NCBI RefSeq assembly: GCF_000317475.1
Contig: NC_019763.1
Location: 1-64,000, forward strand
From: Oscillatoria nigro-viridis PCC 7112
GTDB lineage: Bacteria > Cyanobacteriota > Cyanobacteriia > Cyanobacteriales > Microcoleaceae
Length of the DNA stretch: 64,000 nucleotides
Direction of reading: 5' to 3'
Made by a program: the position numbers and the translations under genes. Below the pieces are notes generated by a model. It was not told the DNA's origin, made no database searches, and saw only the letters and a program-made list of their open reading frames with translations. Shown one piece after another: positions 40,797-49,789 of this stretch (positions are counted from its first letter, which is position 1; every line of letters begins with the position of its first letter).

Positions 40797-42614
40797 ATGA
40801 AAAGTGAAAAGATACTCTGGCAGATGCTCAACATCTTTCGACGCCACCCTCATTTTACGAAATACGACTCTACTCAAGTGGCTCTGCAGATTTTGGCATG
40901 GGCAAAGCTTTCGGTAAACGAAAGGCTTCCCTCCGATCTACAACTGACTAAAGAGTCCCAACTCACCACTTTTCCAGAACTTTTTAATAGCTTTAAGAAG
41001 CTGAGTGAATACCCAGAACTTGGTGAGAACAAAGCAGCGTTCGAGGATATCGCTTATTTGCTGCATAGGGATGTTTCTTGGGGCGTAGTTGTAGACGCGA
41101 TCGATTTCGCGCTTGATTCCGCAAAGAACAATCTGTTAAACTATTTCGACTTTCCTGAAGACTTTTATCTTTCCTTTCTATCTCATGGATCACCCATGCC
41201 GATAGAAGTAATCAAAGTTATGTCTGCTCTGGCTGGAGAGCTGAAAGAAAAGACGGTCTACTGCCCCTACGACTCCCTTTGCCTTATTGCTCGTGAAGTT
41301 GGTAAGCAAGGTGGAATTCCATCAATAGAAACTCCCTGGGTGTCTCCTATCCCTTGGCTTATAAGCATCCTTACGGATGCAAATATCCACACTATAGTCA
41401 GCAGCGATCCTCTTCAAAGACCAGAATTTCTTAAGGAAGGCAATGTTCAAAAGTTTGATTTCACCATTGCATTTCCACCTTTTGGACAAAAAATTGATAT
41501 CGAAGTCGTTGAGAGAGATTTCTTCAACAGATTTAAAGAAAGAACCTCATCAGGTTCTGTTCTTACATTGCGGCACATAATCGCTCAAACAGAAGGAAAA
41601 GCCATTGTTGCGATACCAGGTAACATCCTCTTTAGTCGTGGGGCTGAACACTCATTGCGAGAAGATCTACTCAATCAAGGAATGATTGAGGCGGTCATCA
41701 GTATGCCACCAGCCCTACTGCCTTTCACCGCAATTCCATTTTCAATTCTCATACTCAATACTCGGGATAAAGCCTCCACAGTGCGCTTTGTTGATGGAGC
41801 AGCAGAGCAATTTTCAACTAGAGATGGGAGGAACCGCTCTAAGCTTGTGAACTGGAAATTACTGATCGAGACCTTTCATAAGAGCAACGATGAGGCCATC
41901 GTAGCTAACATTCCAACTATACATATCCTTGAAAACGATGCAAATCTTGAAGTTTCTCACTATCTCTTACCTCCAGCACAAAAGGTAGTTCGGCATCTTT
42001 TGAGCAGAAATGAGACTCGCAAACTCTCTCACCTTGTTGAGTTTCTTCGTCCATCAAAACCTCTCCCAAAAAATGAAACCGAAGGAATTCTAGCGCTTGA
42101 GGTGGGTCTTTCGGATTTTCCCAACTATGGCTACCTCACAACTCCTAAGAGGCAGGTATTGCTGTCACCAAAAGTCTTTAATTCACAAGAAAAGAAAAGC
42201 TTTCTGTGCCCAGGTGACATTATTATTTTGGTAAAAGGAAGCGCAGGGAAACTCGCTATTACTCCCGACAATGTACCTCCGGTTGGCCCTAATGCTTGGG
42301 TAGCAAATCAGTCGTCGTTAATTATGCGTCCACAGGATAGCATCATCGATCCACGGTTTCTATTTATGTACCTCTGTTCTGATGTTGGAGAAACGCTCCT
42401 TAAGGGGATTATTTCAGGGGCAACTGTGCCTCTCATACAGCTACAGCAGTTAAAGGACGTAGAGATTATTGTTCTCGATAGAGCCAAACAAGAAAGCATA
42501 ATTAGCACATTTAACGAACAGGTTCAGATACAAGATCAAATCAACCATCTTCAGGAACAGCTACAACATTTGAGTAAAGTCCACTGGGATATCCCTTCAT
42601 CTACTAGAGGTTAG
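40797..42614 (+). CDS. Catalytically degenerate N6-methylase fused to a specificity-like domain
   Basis: 605 residues. The N-terminal 380 residues follow an HsdM-like layout, but the key motifs are altered. The SAM motif position reads VYCPYDSLCLIAREV instead of DPxxGSG, and the catalytic NPPF is replaced by FPPF (TIAFPPFGQ). Later HsdM features persist (IVAIPGNILFSRGAEHSLRE, MIEAVISMPPALLPFTAIPF). The C-terminal 200 residues look like one HsdS target-recognition domain plus its helix (VLLSPKVFNSQ, IIILVKGSAGKLAI, QIQDQINHLQEQLQHL). It probably binds a specific DNA site without methylating. Intact reading frame; stand-alone transcription. Confidence 0.72.
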   Translation: MKSEKILWQMLNIFRRHPHFTKYDSTQVALQILAWAKLSVNERLPSDLQLTKESQLTTFPELFNSFKKLSEYPELGENKAAFEDIAYLLHRDVSWGVVVDAIDFALDSAKNNLLNYFDFPEDFYLSFLSHGSPMPIEVIKVMSALAGELKEKTVYCPYDSLCLIAREVGKQGGIPSIETPWVSPIPWLISILTDANIHTIVSSDPLQRPEFLKEGNVQKFDFTIAFPPFGQKIDIEVVERDFFNRFKERTSSGSVLTLRHIIAQTEGKAIVAIPGNILFSRGAEHSLREDLLNQGMIEAVISMPPALLPFTAIPFSILILNTRDKASTVRFVDGAAEQFSTRDGRNRSKLVNWKLLIETFHKSNDEAIVANIPTIHILENDANLEVSHYLLPPAQKVVRHLLSRNETRKLSHLVEFLRPSKPLPKNETEGILALEVGLSDFPNYGYLTTPKRQVLLSPKVFNSQEKKSFLCPGDIIILVKGSAGKLAITPDNVPPVGPNAWVANQSSLIMRPQDSIIDPRFLFMYLCSDVGETLLKGIISGATVPLIQLQQLKDVEIIVLDRAKQESIISTFNEQVQIQDQINHLQEQLQHLSKVHWDIPSSTRG

Positions 42615-42632
42615 TAGTAGACCAAAATTTTT

Positions 42633-43434
42633 GGCGTTGCACAGTTGTGGTATGCTAAAAACGAACAGTTAAAAAATATCCGGCTAGGATTTATCCTAAA
42701 TGTCAATCTACAAAATTTAAGATAAATGTCCACAAAAGAGAGAGGGAAACAAAATCATCTTTGCTCAGACTGTGGTCATCAGTTTATTGATAACTACTCT
42801 CCCCGGGGATATCCAGAGTAGGTCAAAAAACATTGCCTGCATCTGTATGTTGAAGGAAATGGCTTTCGTCGTATAGAGCGACTAACAGGTGTTTGTCATA
42901 ATACTGTTATTAACTGGGTTAAAGCGCCTAGATTAAGCTTGTGTGAACAGCCTGATTACGACGAGATTCCGGAAGTAGCCCAAATTGATGAGTTGCAGAC
43001 ATTTGTAGGTAATAAAAAAAACAAGATTTGGCTCGGGACCTCAGTAAATAAGGGATTTGCAGGCATTTTGGCGATGACTATAGGAGACCGCTCGGCAGAA
43101 ACATTTAAGCCTTTATGGAAAATTATTAAAGGGTGGAAATGTTTTTTTTTGCTACGGATGGTTATGCTGTTTATCCCAAGTTTATTGACGAGGCTGACCA
43201 CATTGTTAGTAAAAGTTATATGACCCGCGTTGAGGGAGAAAATACCCGTTTAAGGCATTACTTAGCACGCTTGCATAGAAAAACTCTTTGCTACTCTAAG
43301 TCTGTCTTGATGTTGGCCATGTCAATTCGATTAGTCATTTATTACTTGAAGCATAAAACCGTGCTTATTCCTACCCAAAATATTTTTGTTTCTTGATAAA
43401 GACTCCCTGTAGCCTACCACAATTGTGCAACGCC
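42633..43434 (+). mobile_element. Decayed IS1-type element
   Basis: Left end GGCGTTGCACAGTTGTGGTA (42633-42652) and right end TACCACAATTGTGCAACGCC (43415-43434) are inverted repeats with one mismatch. About 800 bp, the IS1 size. No target duplication was found. The transposase is broken. A second left-end relic lies at 8215. Confidence 0.75.
42690..43396 (+). pseudogene. IS1-type transposase, frameshifted
   Basis: The zinc-finger N-terminus is split by a frameshift (CQSTK in one frame, HLCSDCGHQFIDNYS in another), then a TAG. The remaining frame reads GFRRIERLTGVCHNTVINWV and IDELQTFVGNKKNKIWLG. At the run of nine T's (43142-43150) the frame shifts again into FFATDGYAVYPKF and the end domain LRHYLARLHRKTLCYSKS. 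The T-run could be a slippage site, but the other lesions show the gene is dead. Confidence 0.75.
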
Positions 43435-44661
43435 TAGTGTGGAGCGTTAAAGTCTGGCATTTGCAGTATACAGTCAGGTGTTTGCTGTACAAAAACAGGT
43501 AGAATGCAGGCTTTTGCAGGGACTGAATCATACCTGTTTTTATCCGAAAATGTCCTGCAAACGCCTGCAATTTCCTGTCAAATTACTGCCTTTTTGTGCT
43601 GTTCATGCCTTAACGTGTTGGGACTGGTTATGGCTGTTCTTGATTAGTAGCAAGCAATGGTTTTGTCCGGACAAAGCTTTATTTATTATTTTAAAACAAA
43701 AACAATGCACCCTTATGAATGGGGCATCCTAACCTCAAGGTCAGGTTTAATACTTTCTTAAGCCTCAATAAGAAATGTAGCTATTTGTACTACAAGTTAA
43801 CTAAATATTCTATCGACTCACTTGCTCATGCTTGTGCTCTGTTGAAATCTAAACTGCCAATATCCAACTTTTGACTCCTGGCTATCTTTGTGACTGATAA
43901 AGCTATGGTCGATGTTGGATTTGCTGGCATCAACCCGACCTACAAGCAAAAGCGATCGGCCTCATGGCGAGTTAAGTCCAAACTTGATGCTCGCTGTTGG
44001 ACGAACGGTCACAGCGAGCATCGACATCTTTACTGACTGCAAAATCGCAAACAGAATAGCTGGGTGCGATCGCGTCAGGCATCCGCCGCCGATACTCAAC
44101 AGCACCAACTCGAATGCGTCGTGCGATGCTCGGCTCCATCGTAAAGGCGGCTGTCCTGTACACCAACTGGCTCGCTCCTGGCTTCAATATCGATTCACGC
44201 GAGCGAGCGTACAGCGGGCGTCAAAATCCAAACAGCGAGCGAGTCAAACTTTCTCCTCAAGGCTTCCCAGAGTGAGCGTGAGCTAACTCCAACTCCCAAG
44301 AATTCCTATGGCACTCTTGCAAAAACCATAAAAACCATAAATTGATCATTTTTACCCCCCTATAACGTCTATTTGACATGGCTTGCTATGCGACTACCGT
44401 ACTTATTACGAGGATTTAGGAGGATTCAAGAGGTGTCGGAGTACAGAAAATCACGCCAAAAGCAACAATTCTTTACAAAAAATGATAAGCATTTATACTT
44501 AAAATGAGGCTAAAAGTAGGAAATAGGAGGTGTAATGAGTAAAAAATGTGCTGTTTTTTCCTCTTTTTTCCTCCTTTTTTAGCCCTCTAAAATCCGCATC
44601 CAGGTCAAATACGGTTTTTACAAAGTAAAATAGCTCTCAATCAAAGGGTGGGTGGGTGGCA
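43435..44661. other. 1.2-kb region without supported genes
   Basis: 43455-43585 is dense in short repeats: TGCAGG twice, CCTGCA twice, and an inverted repeat AAAACAGGTA/TACCTGTTTT (43492-43501, 43531-43540). 43900-44280 has open frames on both strands but nothing recognisable, with AGCGAGC repeated. Near 44521 a GGAGGTG site precedes a 15-codon frame (MSKKCAVFSSFFLLF), perhaps chance. Confidence 0.4.
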
Positions 44662-44669
44662 TTGACACT

Positions 44670-44690
44670 CTCAGGGCTGAAGCCGCTGAG
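44670..44690 (-). ncRNA. Right-end hairpin of copy 2, expected guide-RNA scaffold
   Basis: Same stem as in copy 1, with loop CGGCTTCAGCC identical. Conservation of the stem and loop alongside drift in tnpB suggests function. The transcript is inferred. Confidence 0.5.
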
Positions 44691-44694
44691 ATTC

Positions 44695-46113
44695 TTAAGA
44701 AATTGCGTTCTTAATATCCCTATTGCTAGGGTTCCCAAACTCAGCACGTTTGCTCGATTTGAGCGTACTGATATCTTTTGGGCGTTTAGGCGACGATGCG
44801 CCAAGTTTCGCGGAGTCCCCGCGTACTATTGACAAAGCTCTATCCCTGATGGTTTTTGCCGCACCGATATCGGCGTGTTCGTGATAGCCGCACTGATTAC
44901 AAATGAATTTTTCATTTTCTCTGTTGGCTTTTTCAGTGTGTCCACAGTTCCGGCATTCTTGGCTGGAATATTTAGGATTAACTTTAACTACTGTCTTGCC
45001 CTGCTTCGCAGCTAGATACACGACTTTCAACCCCAAATTACCCCAACTCGCATCAGAGATGGCTCTATTTAAACCTTTCTTTCTGGATTGACCATTTTTC
45101 AGAAATCTTCCATTTTTCTCATCGGTTTTCGCTTTACAGCGACGCATTATCCCAGAAATATTCAAGTCTTCAATAGCTATGATATCCACTTTGCGAGATG
45201 CAATTTTGTGGGCAACCTTCCATTGATAGGCTTCGCGCTTGTCGCTAATCTTTTGGTGGAACTTACCGACTCTAATGGCTGCTTTCTTGCGGTTCTTACC
45301 GCCTTTAACTTTACGGATAACCCGTCTCTGTCTAATCTTCAGAGTACGTTTAGCTTTCTTATTGGTTGAAAACTTAGGGTTGTCTATTTGGTAGCCATCG
45401 GAGAGATGAACCAGTTTAGTAAGCCCTAAATCAATACCTAAAACTTTGGGCTTGTCCCCGATAGTTTTGGGTGTGTGTTCAGGAATAGTTGAGTCTTCGA
45501 TTCTGACAGAAATATACCAACCATTCTGACGCTTTCTTACCGTACAAGCTTTGATGGTAAAACCGTTGGGAATGGAACGCGAATTATGAAAGCGCATCCA
45601 TCCCAGCTTAGGTAAGTAAATTTTATTGCCTTGGATTTTCACACCCATTGTGTAAGTAAAGGACTTAAAATTACTGCGGTTTTTGAAACTGGGAAAGCCT
45701 CGACCGTCAAAGAAATTCTTATAGGCTGTGTCGAGGCGTTTAACGTTCTGTTGCAGAACCGTCGAATCTATACCCGCGTACCAAGGGCGAGAAACCTTCA
45801 ATTCAGGTAACGCAGTTATCTGAATATCTCCGGCACTTCTACGCGGGTTTCTTATCTTACCTTCCTTATCTACTTTTGAGTCTTTCCATGGGTTGCCTGT
45901 TGCACCATTTTTGCTCACAAAGCAGGTTAAGGGACAAGCTTTGGATTGAGTTCTAAGATCGCAGTAATCCCCTTGAATAAACTGCTGATTGTACTGATTT
46001 ATTCGGTCATTTAAGCTCCAGTTGTACTGACTTCGCAGCATATCAAGCCAAGCGGACATTTTTATGTCTTGGGTTTGATTTGGGCGTAGTTTATAGACGT
46101 AGTTTGTTAGCAC
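44695..46113 (-). CDS. tnpB: RNA-guided endonuclease TnpB (copy 2)
   Basis: 472 residues, starting GTG after AGGAGG. RuvC residues in GIDLGLTKLVHLSDG, AIEDLNISG and HADIGAAKTIRDR; zinc ribbon CRNCG...CNQCGYHEH. Same length as copy 1 with scattered substitutions through the whole protein. Intact. No tnpA nearby. Confidence 0.93.
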   Translation of the reverse strand: MLTNYVYKLRPNQTQDIKMSAWLDMLRSQYNWSLNDRINQYNQQFIQGDYCDLRTQSKACPLTCFVSKNGATGNPWKDSKVDKEGKIRNPRRSAGDIQITALPELKVSRPWYAGIDSTVLQQNVKRLDTAYKNFFDGRGFPSFKNRSNFKSFTYTMGVKIQGNKIYLPKLGWMRFHNSRSIPNGFTIKACTVRKRQNGWYISVRIEDSTIPEHTPKTIGDKPKVLGIDLGLTKLVHLSDGYQIDNPKFSTNKKAKRTLKIRQRRVIRKVKGGKNRKKAAIRVGKFHQKISDKREAYQWKVAHKIASRKVDIIAIEDLNISGIMRRCKAKTDEKNGRFLKNGQSRKKGLNRAISDASWGNLGLKVVYLAAKQGKTVVKVNPKYSSQECRNCGHTEKANRENEKFICNQCGYHEHADIGAAKTIRDRALSIVRGDSAKLGASSPKRPKDISTLKSSKRAEFGNPSNRDIKNAIS

Positions 46114-46344
46114 TCGGTTTCCTTACCTCCTGGCTAATACTATAGCATCCATCTCAGGGAATATACATTAAGAACTAAGAAAGATTCACGGCGGTTAAAA
46201 CCGCGTCCCGCTTTCATCTCAGTTCTAAAGACTCTGAGTTTTCCGCTTGGGCTGTGTTATAAGCTTCCCCACTCCTAGAATAATGAGGAGTAGGGAAGTT
46301 GCCCTTAACAGGCAATTTTTGATATTCTTAGTTGCTCAAGCGAC

Positions 46345-46779
46345 TCAATCCAAATCATCAATGTCGTCGTCAGCAACATCCACTTCTTGGTACACATTTT
46401 GTGAGCTTGAAGCAATTCCGCTACTCTGGCGGGCGAGCCGTTGATTGCGAATGCCCCGATGCTTGGCGCGGCGATCGCGGATTGCATCCATGTCGGTCAA
46501 TCCGTATAGGATGCGACCAGCACGCATTAATTCCTTTAAAGGTGTTTCACTGTAGTCAGCGCGAAATTGGGCATTATGTGTTTCCCAATCAAATTCGCCA
46601 CCGTTAAAGCGAGCAACACTTGCCAGTTCCCGACCTGATTCTTCTCTCAAAACTTCTAGTACCATTAGGCGAAGTTTATCGTTGTAACTAATGCACTTGT
46701 CGAGGGCTTTTATCTGAGTCTTATGAGCTTTATCGGTAGGGTTTGCATTAGTCGTTTGAACTTTTTCAGTGACTCTCAT
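46345..46779 (-). CDS. Hypothetical protein with acidic tail
   Basis: 144 residues. N-terminal helical region (KTQIKALDKCISYNDKLRLM), central FNGGEFDWETHNAQFRADYS, ending in an acidic tail (VDVADDDIDDLD). No family recognised. The acidic tail resembles that of the next gene upstream, and both are transcribed the same way, so they may be functionally linked. The intergenic terminator suggests separate transcripts. Confidence 0.55.
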   Translation of the reverse strand: MRVTEKVQTTNANPTDKAHKTQIKALDKCISYNDKLRLMVLEVLREESGRELASVARFNGGEFDWETHNAQFRADYSETPLKELMRAGRILYGLTDMDAIRDRRAKHRGIRNQRLARQSSGIASSSQNVYQEVDVADDDIDDLD

Positions 46780-46979
46780 TTCTCAATCTTCCTGAATTCA
46801 AATTTGTTCATATACACAGCAGCAATCGCTGCCTCTTTAAGTTTAATTATTGGGCTTAACTTTCCAATAAAATATTAATAACTGTATTTAAAACTAATTA
46901 AGTTGAAAGCAATTAATACTTTAAATATTTCCATGAAAAGTGAAATTTAATTAAAATACTTATAAGATGAATAAAATAA

Positions 46980-47018
46980 AAAACTCTACTCTACCGTTTT
47001 TAGGTAGAGCAGAGTTTT
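46980..47018 (-). terminator. Rho-independent terminator after the acidic-tail gene
   Basis: Stem arms 46980-46995 and 47003-47018 (16 bp, one mismatch, 7-nt loop), with T-rich sequence beyond it on the minus strand. Terminates the gene at 47077-47778. The mirrored A/T ends allow weak function on the other strand. Confidence 0.8.
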
Positions 47019-47076
47019 ACATATTCAACAAAAGCGACGGTGAAGGAAGCTGTAAAATTTGAGCGAGGGTGAAAGA

Positions 47077-47778
47077 TTATTCTAAATCTTCGTCCTCATC
47101 TTCATCAGCATCATCTTCCTCATCTTCTTCCTCGGTATCGAAATCATCTTCGCTGTCCTCATCCAAGTCTTCTTCGGATTCATCTGTTTCCTCATCTTCA
47201 TCAGCATCAAGTTCATCTTCTAAGTCATCCACATCATCATCATCTTCATCATCGGATTCATCCTGCTTGTTATAGCTATTGCGTTTAGCAAGCGATTCTT
47301 GATTGAATTTGACAAGACCTTTAATTGCTTCTTGCGGGTCAAGCTCGAAAACGTCGTATAGTTTTGCCATCACAAGCGCAATGACTTCCATATCGTGGCG
47401 CAGTGCATCGGGTTGACCAAATAGAGCTGGAAACACTTCGTTATTCCAACGCTGCCAGTTCATCGTTTTGCCGCGTTTTTTTAACTGTGCAGCAATATCC
47501 AAACCTAGTTTTTCCTTGGTAGCGTGACCTACCTTAGTTTGGAGGCGTTTTTCGCGCAGTTGAATTTTGACTCCAAACTTTTTCAGGATGGTAGTTCGCA
47601 CGCGGTCTAGAAGTGCGTCTGCTTGCTCTTCTACAGTGAGTGTCGAACGGCGACTGACCTGTGATTGGGTAGCTGTTGCTGGACTCTTTGACTTAGCAGC
47701 ACCATTGCTTTTGCCATTCAAAGTCACCGCTCCATTGGATGGACGAGAGTTATGGTTTTTAGCTGTTGTTGTAGCCAT
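47077..47778 (-). CDS. Hypothetical protein with a long Asp/Glu tail
   Basis: 233 residues in three parts: a disordered Ser/Thr/Asn-rich N-terminus, a helical middle (TVEEQADALLDRVRTTILKK to VIALVMAKLYDVFELDPQEA), and about 65 residues that are almost entirely Asp and Glu. The middle contains LKKRGKTMNWQRWNNEVFPA. Long acidic tails can mimic DNA or bind basic proteins; which applies here is unknown. No family recognised. Confidence 0.65.
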   Translation of the reverse strand: MATTTAKNHNSRPSNGAVTLNGKSNGAAKSKSPATATQSQVSRRSTLTVEEQADALLDRVRTTILKKFGVKIQLREKRLQTKVGHATKEKLGLDIAAQLKKRGKTMNWQRWNNEVFPALFGQPDALRHDMEVIALVMAKLYDVFELDPQEAIKGLVKFNQESLAKRNSYNKQDESDDEDDDDVDDLEDELDADEDEETDESEEDLDEDSEDDFDTEEEDEEDDADEDEDEDLE

Positions 47779-48100
47779 GAAGTTTGATTTAATTAAACTA
47801 CTTCACGGCTAACAGCGCCGTTAGGCGCTCTCAAATTTCATCAAATTTATAATTAGTTTTTTTATGGCTATTAATAATTATTTATAAAATTGTTACTTTG
47901 AAATAAATTTATGTAATAATTCGGTAGATTTTTTCCCGATCAACGGATATACATAATTATGTATATGTAGGAAATTAGGTAAATAATTCCTAAGAATTAA
48001 GAGGAGGTTTGGCTGCTGTAGAACTGTTGGCTGATGGCAACGCTCGACCGTAACATATCAATGAGAAGAGTACCTTTGAATATTTCTTACCCTTGAATTT
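47779..48100. other. AT-rich intergenic region
   Basis: Divergent spacer between the acidic-tail gene and the AAA ATPase. Very AT-rich at 47840-47990 and likely to hold both promoters. No specific site recognised. Confidence 0.4.
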
Positions 48101-49687
48101 ATGCGTACCATTAATGACTGGCTCGCTCTGGCCCAAAGAGGTATTAAGATTGTCGGGCTGGAGTATTACACGCCTGACCGAATCAGAGTGTTAGCACAGT
48201 TCCACAATTGGGGGCAGGAACTGCAGTTGCCTGTTTTCTTTTGGAACTCTGGGTACAGTTGCTTGCAGGAAATTGTGAGTCGGGACGGTCAGTGCATCTT
48301 GCAAAATACTGACTTGCACCGAGATTCTGACGTGCTTGAGTTTCTATTAGAGAGTAAGAGAGAGGGAATTTACATTCTTGAGGGAGTGCTAGATTTTGAT
48401 GAATCCGGTCAGGTGAGTTCGCGTCTGGGGTTTCAACTGGCAAATGCTTACTATCACTCATCTTGGTCTGCGGTTCCTCAGTTTTGGGTGATGCTGGAAA
48501 ACTACATACAATTGCCGGTGAACTTGCAGCCGTTGATTCCCGTACTGACGACTCCATTACCATCCCGAGTTGCAGCGCAACAGGTGGTGGAGTTGTTTTG
48601 CGATCGCCATCCTGGGCTTGATGACAAAAGTGATGAGGTATTGCAAGGTGCTTTGGTTCGAGCTTGCCAGGGGTTGCCCCAAGGTGAGATCGAGTTAATT
48701 TTAGAGCGATCGCTAGCTTTTGCTTCGACTGTGGAGGAAATGGCGCCGTTGGTGCTCGACCACAAGGTTAACAAGCTGCGGGGGCGAGGCCTAGAGTTTA
48801 TTGCCGAGGCAGATGTGCCGGATGCAGGTGGTTTAGACTTGCTAGACGAGTCGCTGTCAAAGGTGGCTTCTCTGTTGAGTCCAGAAGCAGAGAAATACGG
48901 ACTCAAATTTCCCAAGGGAATGATTCTCTGGGGGCCGCCGGGTACGGGCAAAAGTCTGAGTGCTAAGCTTGCGGCTAAGAAGATGGGAGTACCGCTGTTG
49001 GCGGCTGATTGGGGTTCGATTGTCGGTTCTTCCAGACCAGATTTAGCTTTGCGCGAATTGCTGGAACTGACTCAGGCTTTAAGTCCTACAATTCTCTATT
49101 GGGATGATTTTGATAAAGGTTTTGCAGGGTGGGATTCTAATGCAGATGGCGGAGTTTCTAGGCGCTTATCGGGGAAGCTTTTAACGTGGATGCAAGAGCA
49201 TCAATACCCAATTTATATCGTGGCGACAGTTAACCGTTTGGGGATGTTACCGCCGGAATTAATTCGTCGCTTTGATGATATTTTCTTTGTGGATTTGCCT
49301 CACGAAGGGGCGATGTATGAAATTTTTAATCTTCATCTCAAAAAATATTTTCCTGAGTTCCGCAATGCTTGTATTTCGCCTTGGACGGATGATGAGTGGC
49401 GGATTTTATTGAGAGATTACAGGCTTTGTACGCCAGCAGAAATAGGCAATGCCGTGAGAAAATGTGCTGAGGAGATATATTATCGCGATCGGGTACAAGG
49501 GAAACGACCGGATGAATTGAAAGTGACTTTGAACGACCTCCGACAACAGCGCTATCAGTTTACGCCGTCGATGCTGCGCGATGAAGAGCAAATTTTAGCG
49601 ATTCGCAATCAAGCGACTTATGCTCGATCGGCTAGTGGAGAGGATCGATCGCGATTTTCTATTCCGTTACAGGAATTGTTTGGTTAG
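48101..49687 (+). CDS. Ycf46-like AAA ATPase
   Basis: 528 residues. N-terminal alpha/beta domain of about 230 residues (TPDRIRVLAQFHNWGQELQL, GIYILEGVLDFDESG), then an AAA module: Walker A GPPGTGKS near 277, Walker B ILYWDDFDKGF near 330, sensor VATVNRLGMLP and arginine-finger region PELIRRFDDIFFVDLP. Similar to cyanobacterial and plastid Ycf46, linked to CO2 and photosynthesis control. This plasmid copy has a shorter, divergent N-terminus, so its substrate may differ. Stand-alone gene. Confidence 0.88.
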   Translation: MRTINDWLALAQRGIKIVGLEYYTPDRIRVLAQFHNWGQELQLPVFFWNSGYSCLQEIVSRDGQCILQNTDLHRDSDVLEFLLESKREGIYILEGVLDFDESGQVSSRLGFQLANAYYHSSWSAVPQFWVMLENYIQLPVNLQPLIPVLTTPLPSRVAAQQVVELFCDRHPGLDDKSDEVLQGALVRACQGLPQGEIELILERSLAFASTVEEMAPLVLDHKVNKLRGRGLEFIAEADVPDAGGLDLLDESLSKVASLLSPEAEKYGLKFPKGMILWGPPGTGKSLSAKLAAKKMGVPLLAADWGSIVGSSRPDLALRELLELTQALSPTILYWDDFDKGFAGWDSNADGGVSRRLSGKLLTWMQEHQYPIYIVATVNRLGMLPPELIRRFDDIFFVDLPHEGAMYEIFNLHLKKYFPEFRNACISPWTDDEWRILLRDYRLCTPAEIGNAVRKCAEEIYYRDRVQGKRPDELKVTLNDLRQQRYQFTPSMLRDEEQILAIRNQATYARSASGEDRSRFSIPLQELFG

Positions 49688-49789
49688 CGATCACCAGAGG
49701 AAAGGGAGGGAAGGATTATCGTGAACTTGAAAATGACACAATTTCACCCTTCCCCCTTTGCATAAGTCATTTTTGCTCTGTCCTCAAAT

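Larger units (their letters stand above)
44662..46248 (-). mobile_element. IS200/IS605-family element, TnpB only (copy 2)
   Basis: Same organisation as copy 1, in the opposite orientation. Right end at 44662 with TCAA and a CTCAG...CTGAG hairpin (44670-44690); left end near 46248 with AAGCGGAAAACTCAGAG. The gene and both ends are intact. Sequence bordering the right end (on the minus strand GCCACCCACCCACC) would supply the guide. Confidence 0.75.

Noticed and set aside
43142..43150. Nine-T run as a programmed slippage site in the IS1-type transposase
   Set aside because: Possible in principle, but the same gene has another frameshift and a nonsense codon, so decay explains it more simply.
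43912..44286. Frames on both strands around a GC-richer patch
   Set aside because: Translations show no protein-like pattern; the bias comes from AGCGAGC repeats.
44521..44583. 15-codon leader peptide behind a GGAGGTG site
   Set aside because: Spacing to the ATG is only about 2 bp and no regulated gene follows on the same strand.
47069..47275. Plus-strand frame consisting almost only of Ser and Lys
   Set aside because: It is the antisense of the Asp/Glu-rich tail of the gene at 47077-47778 and has no meaning of its own.
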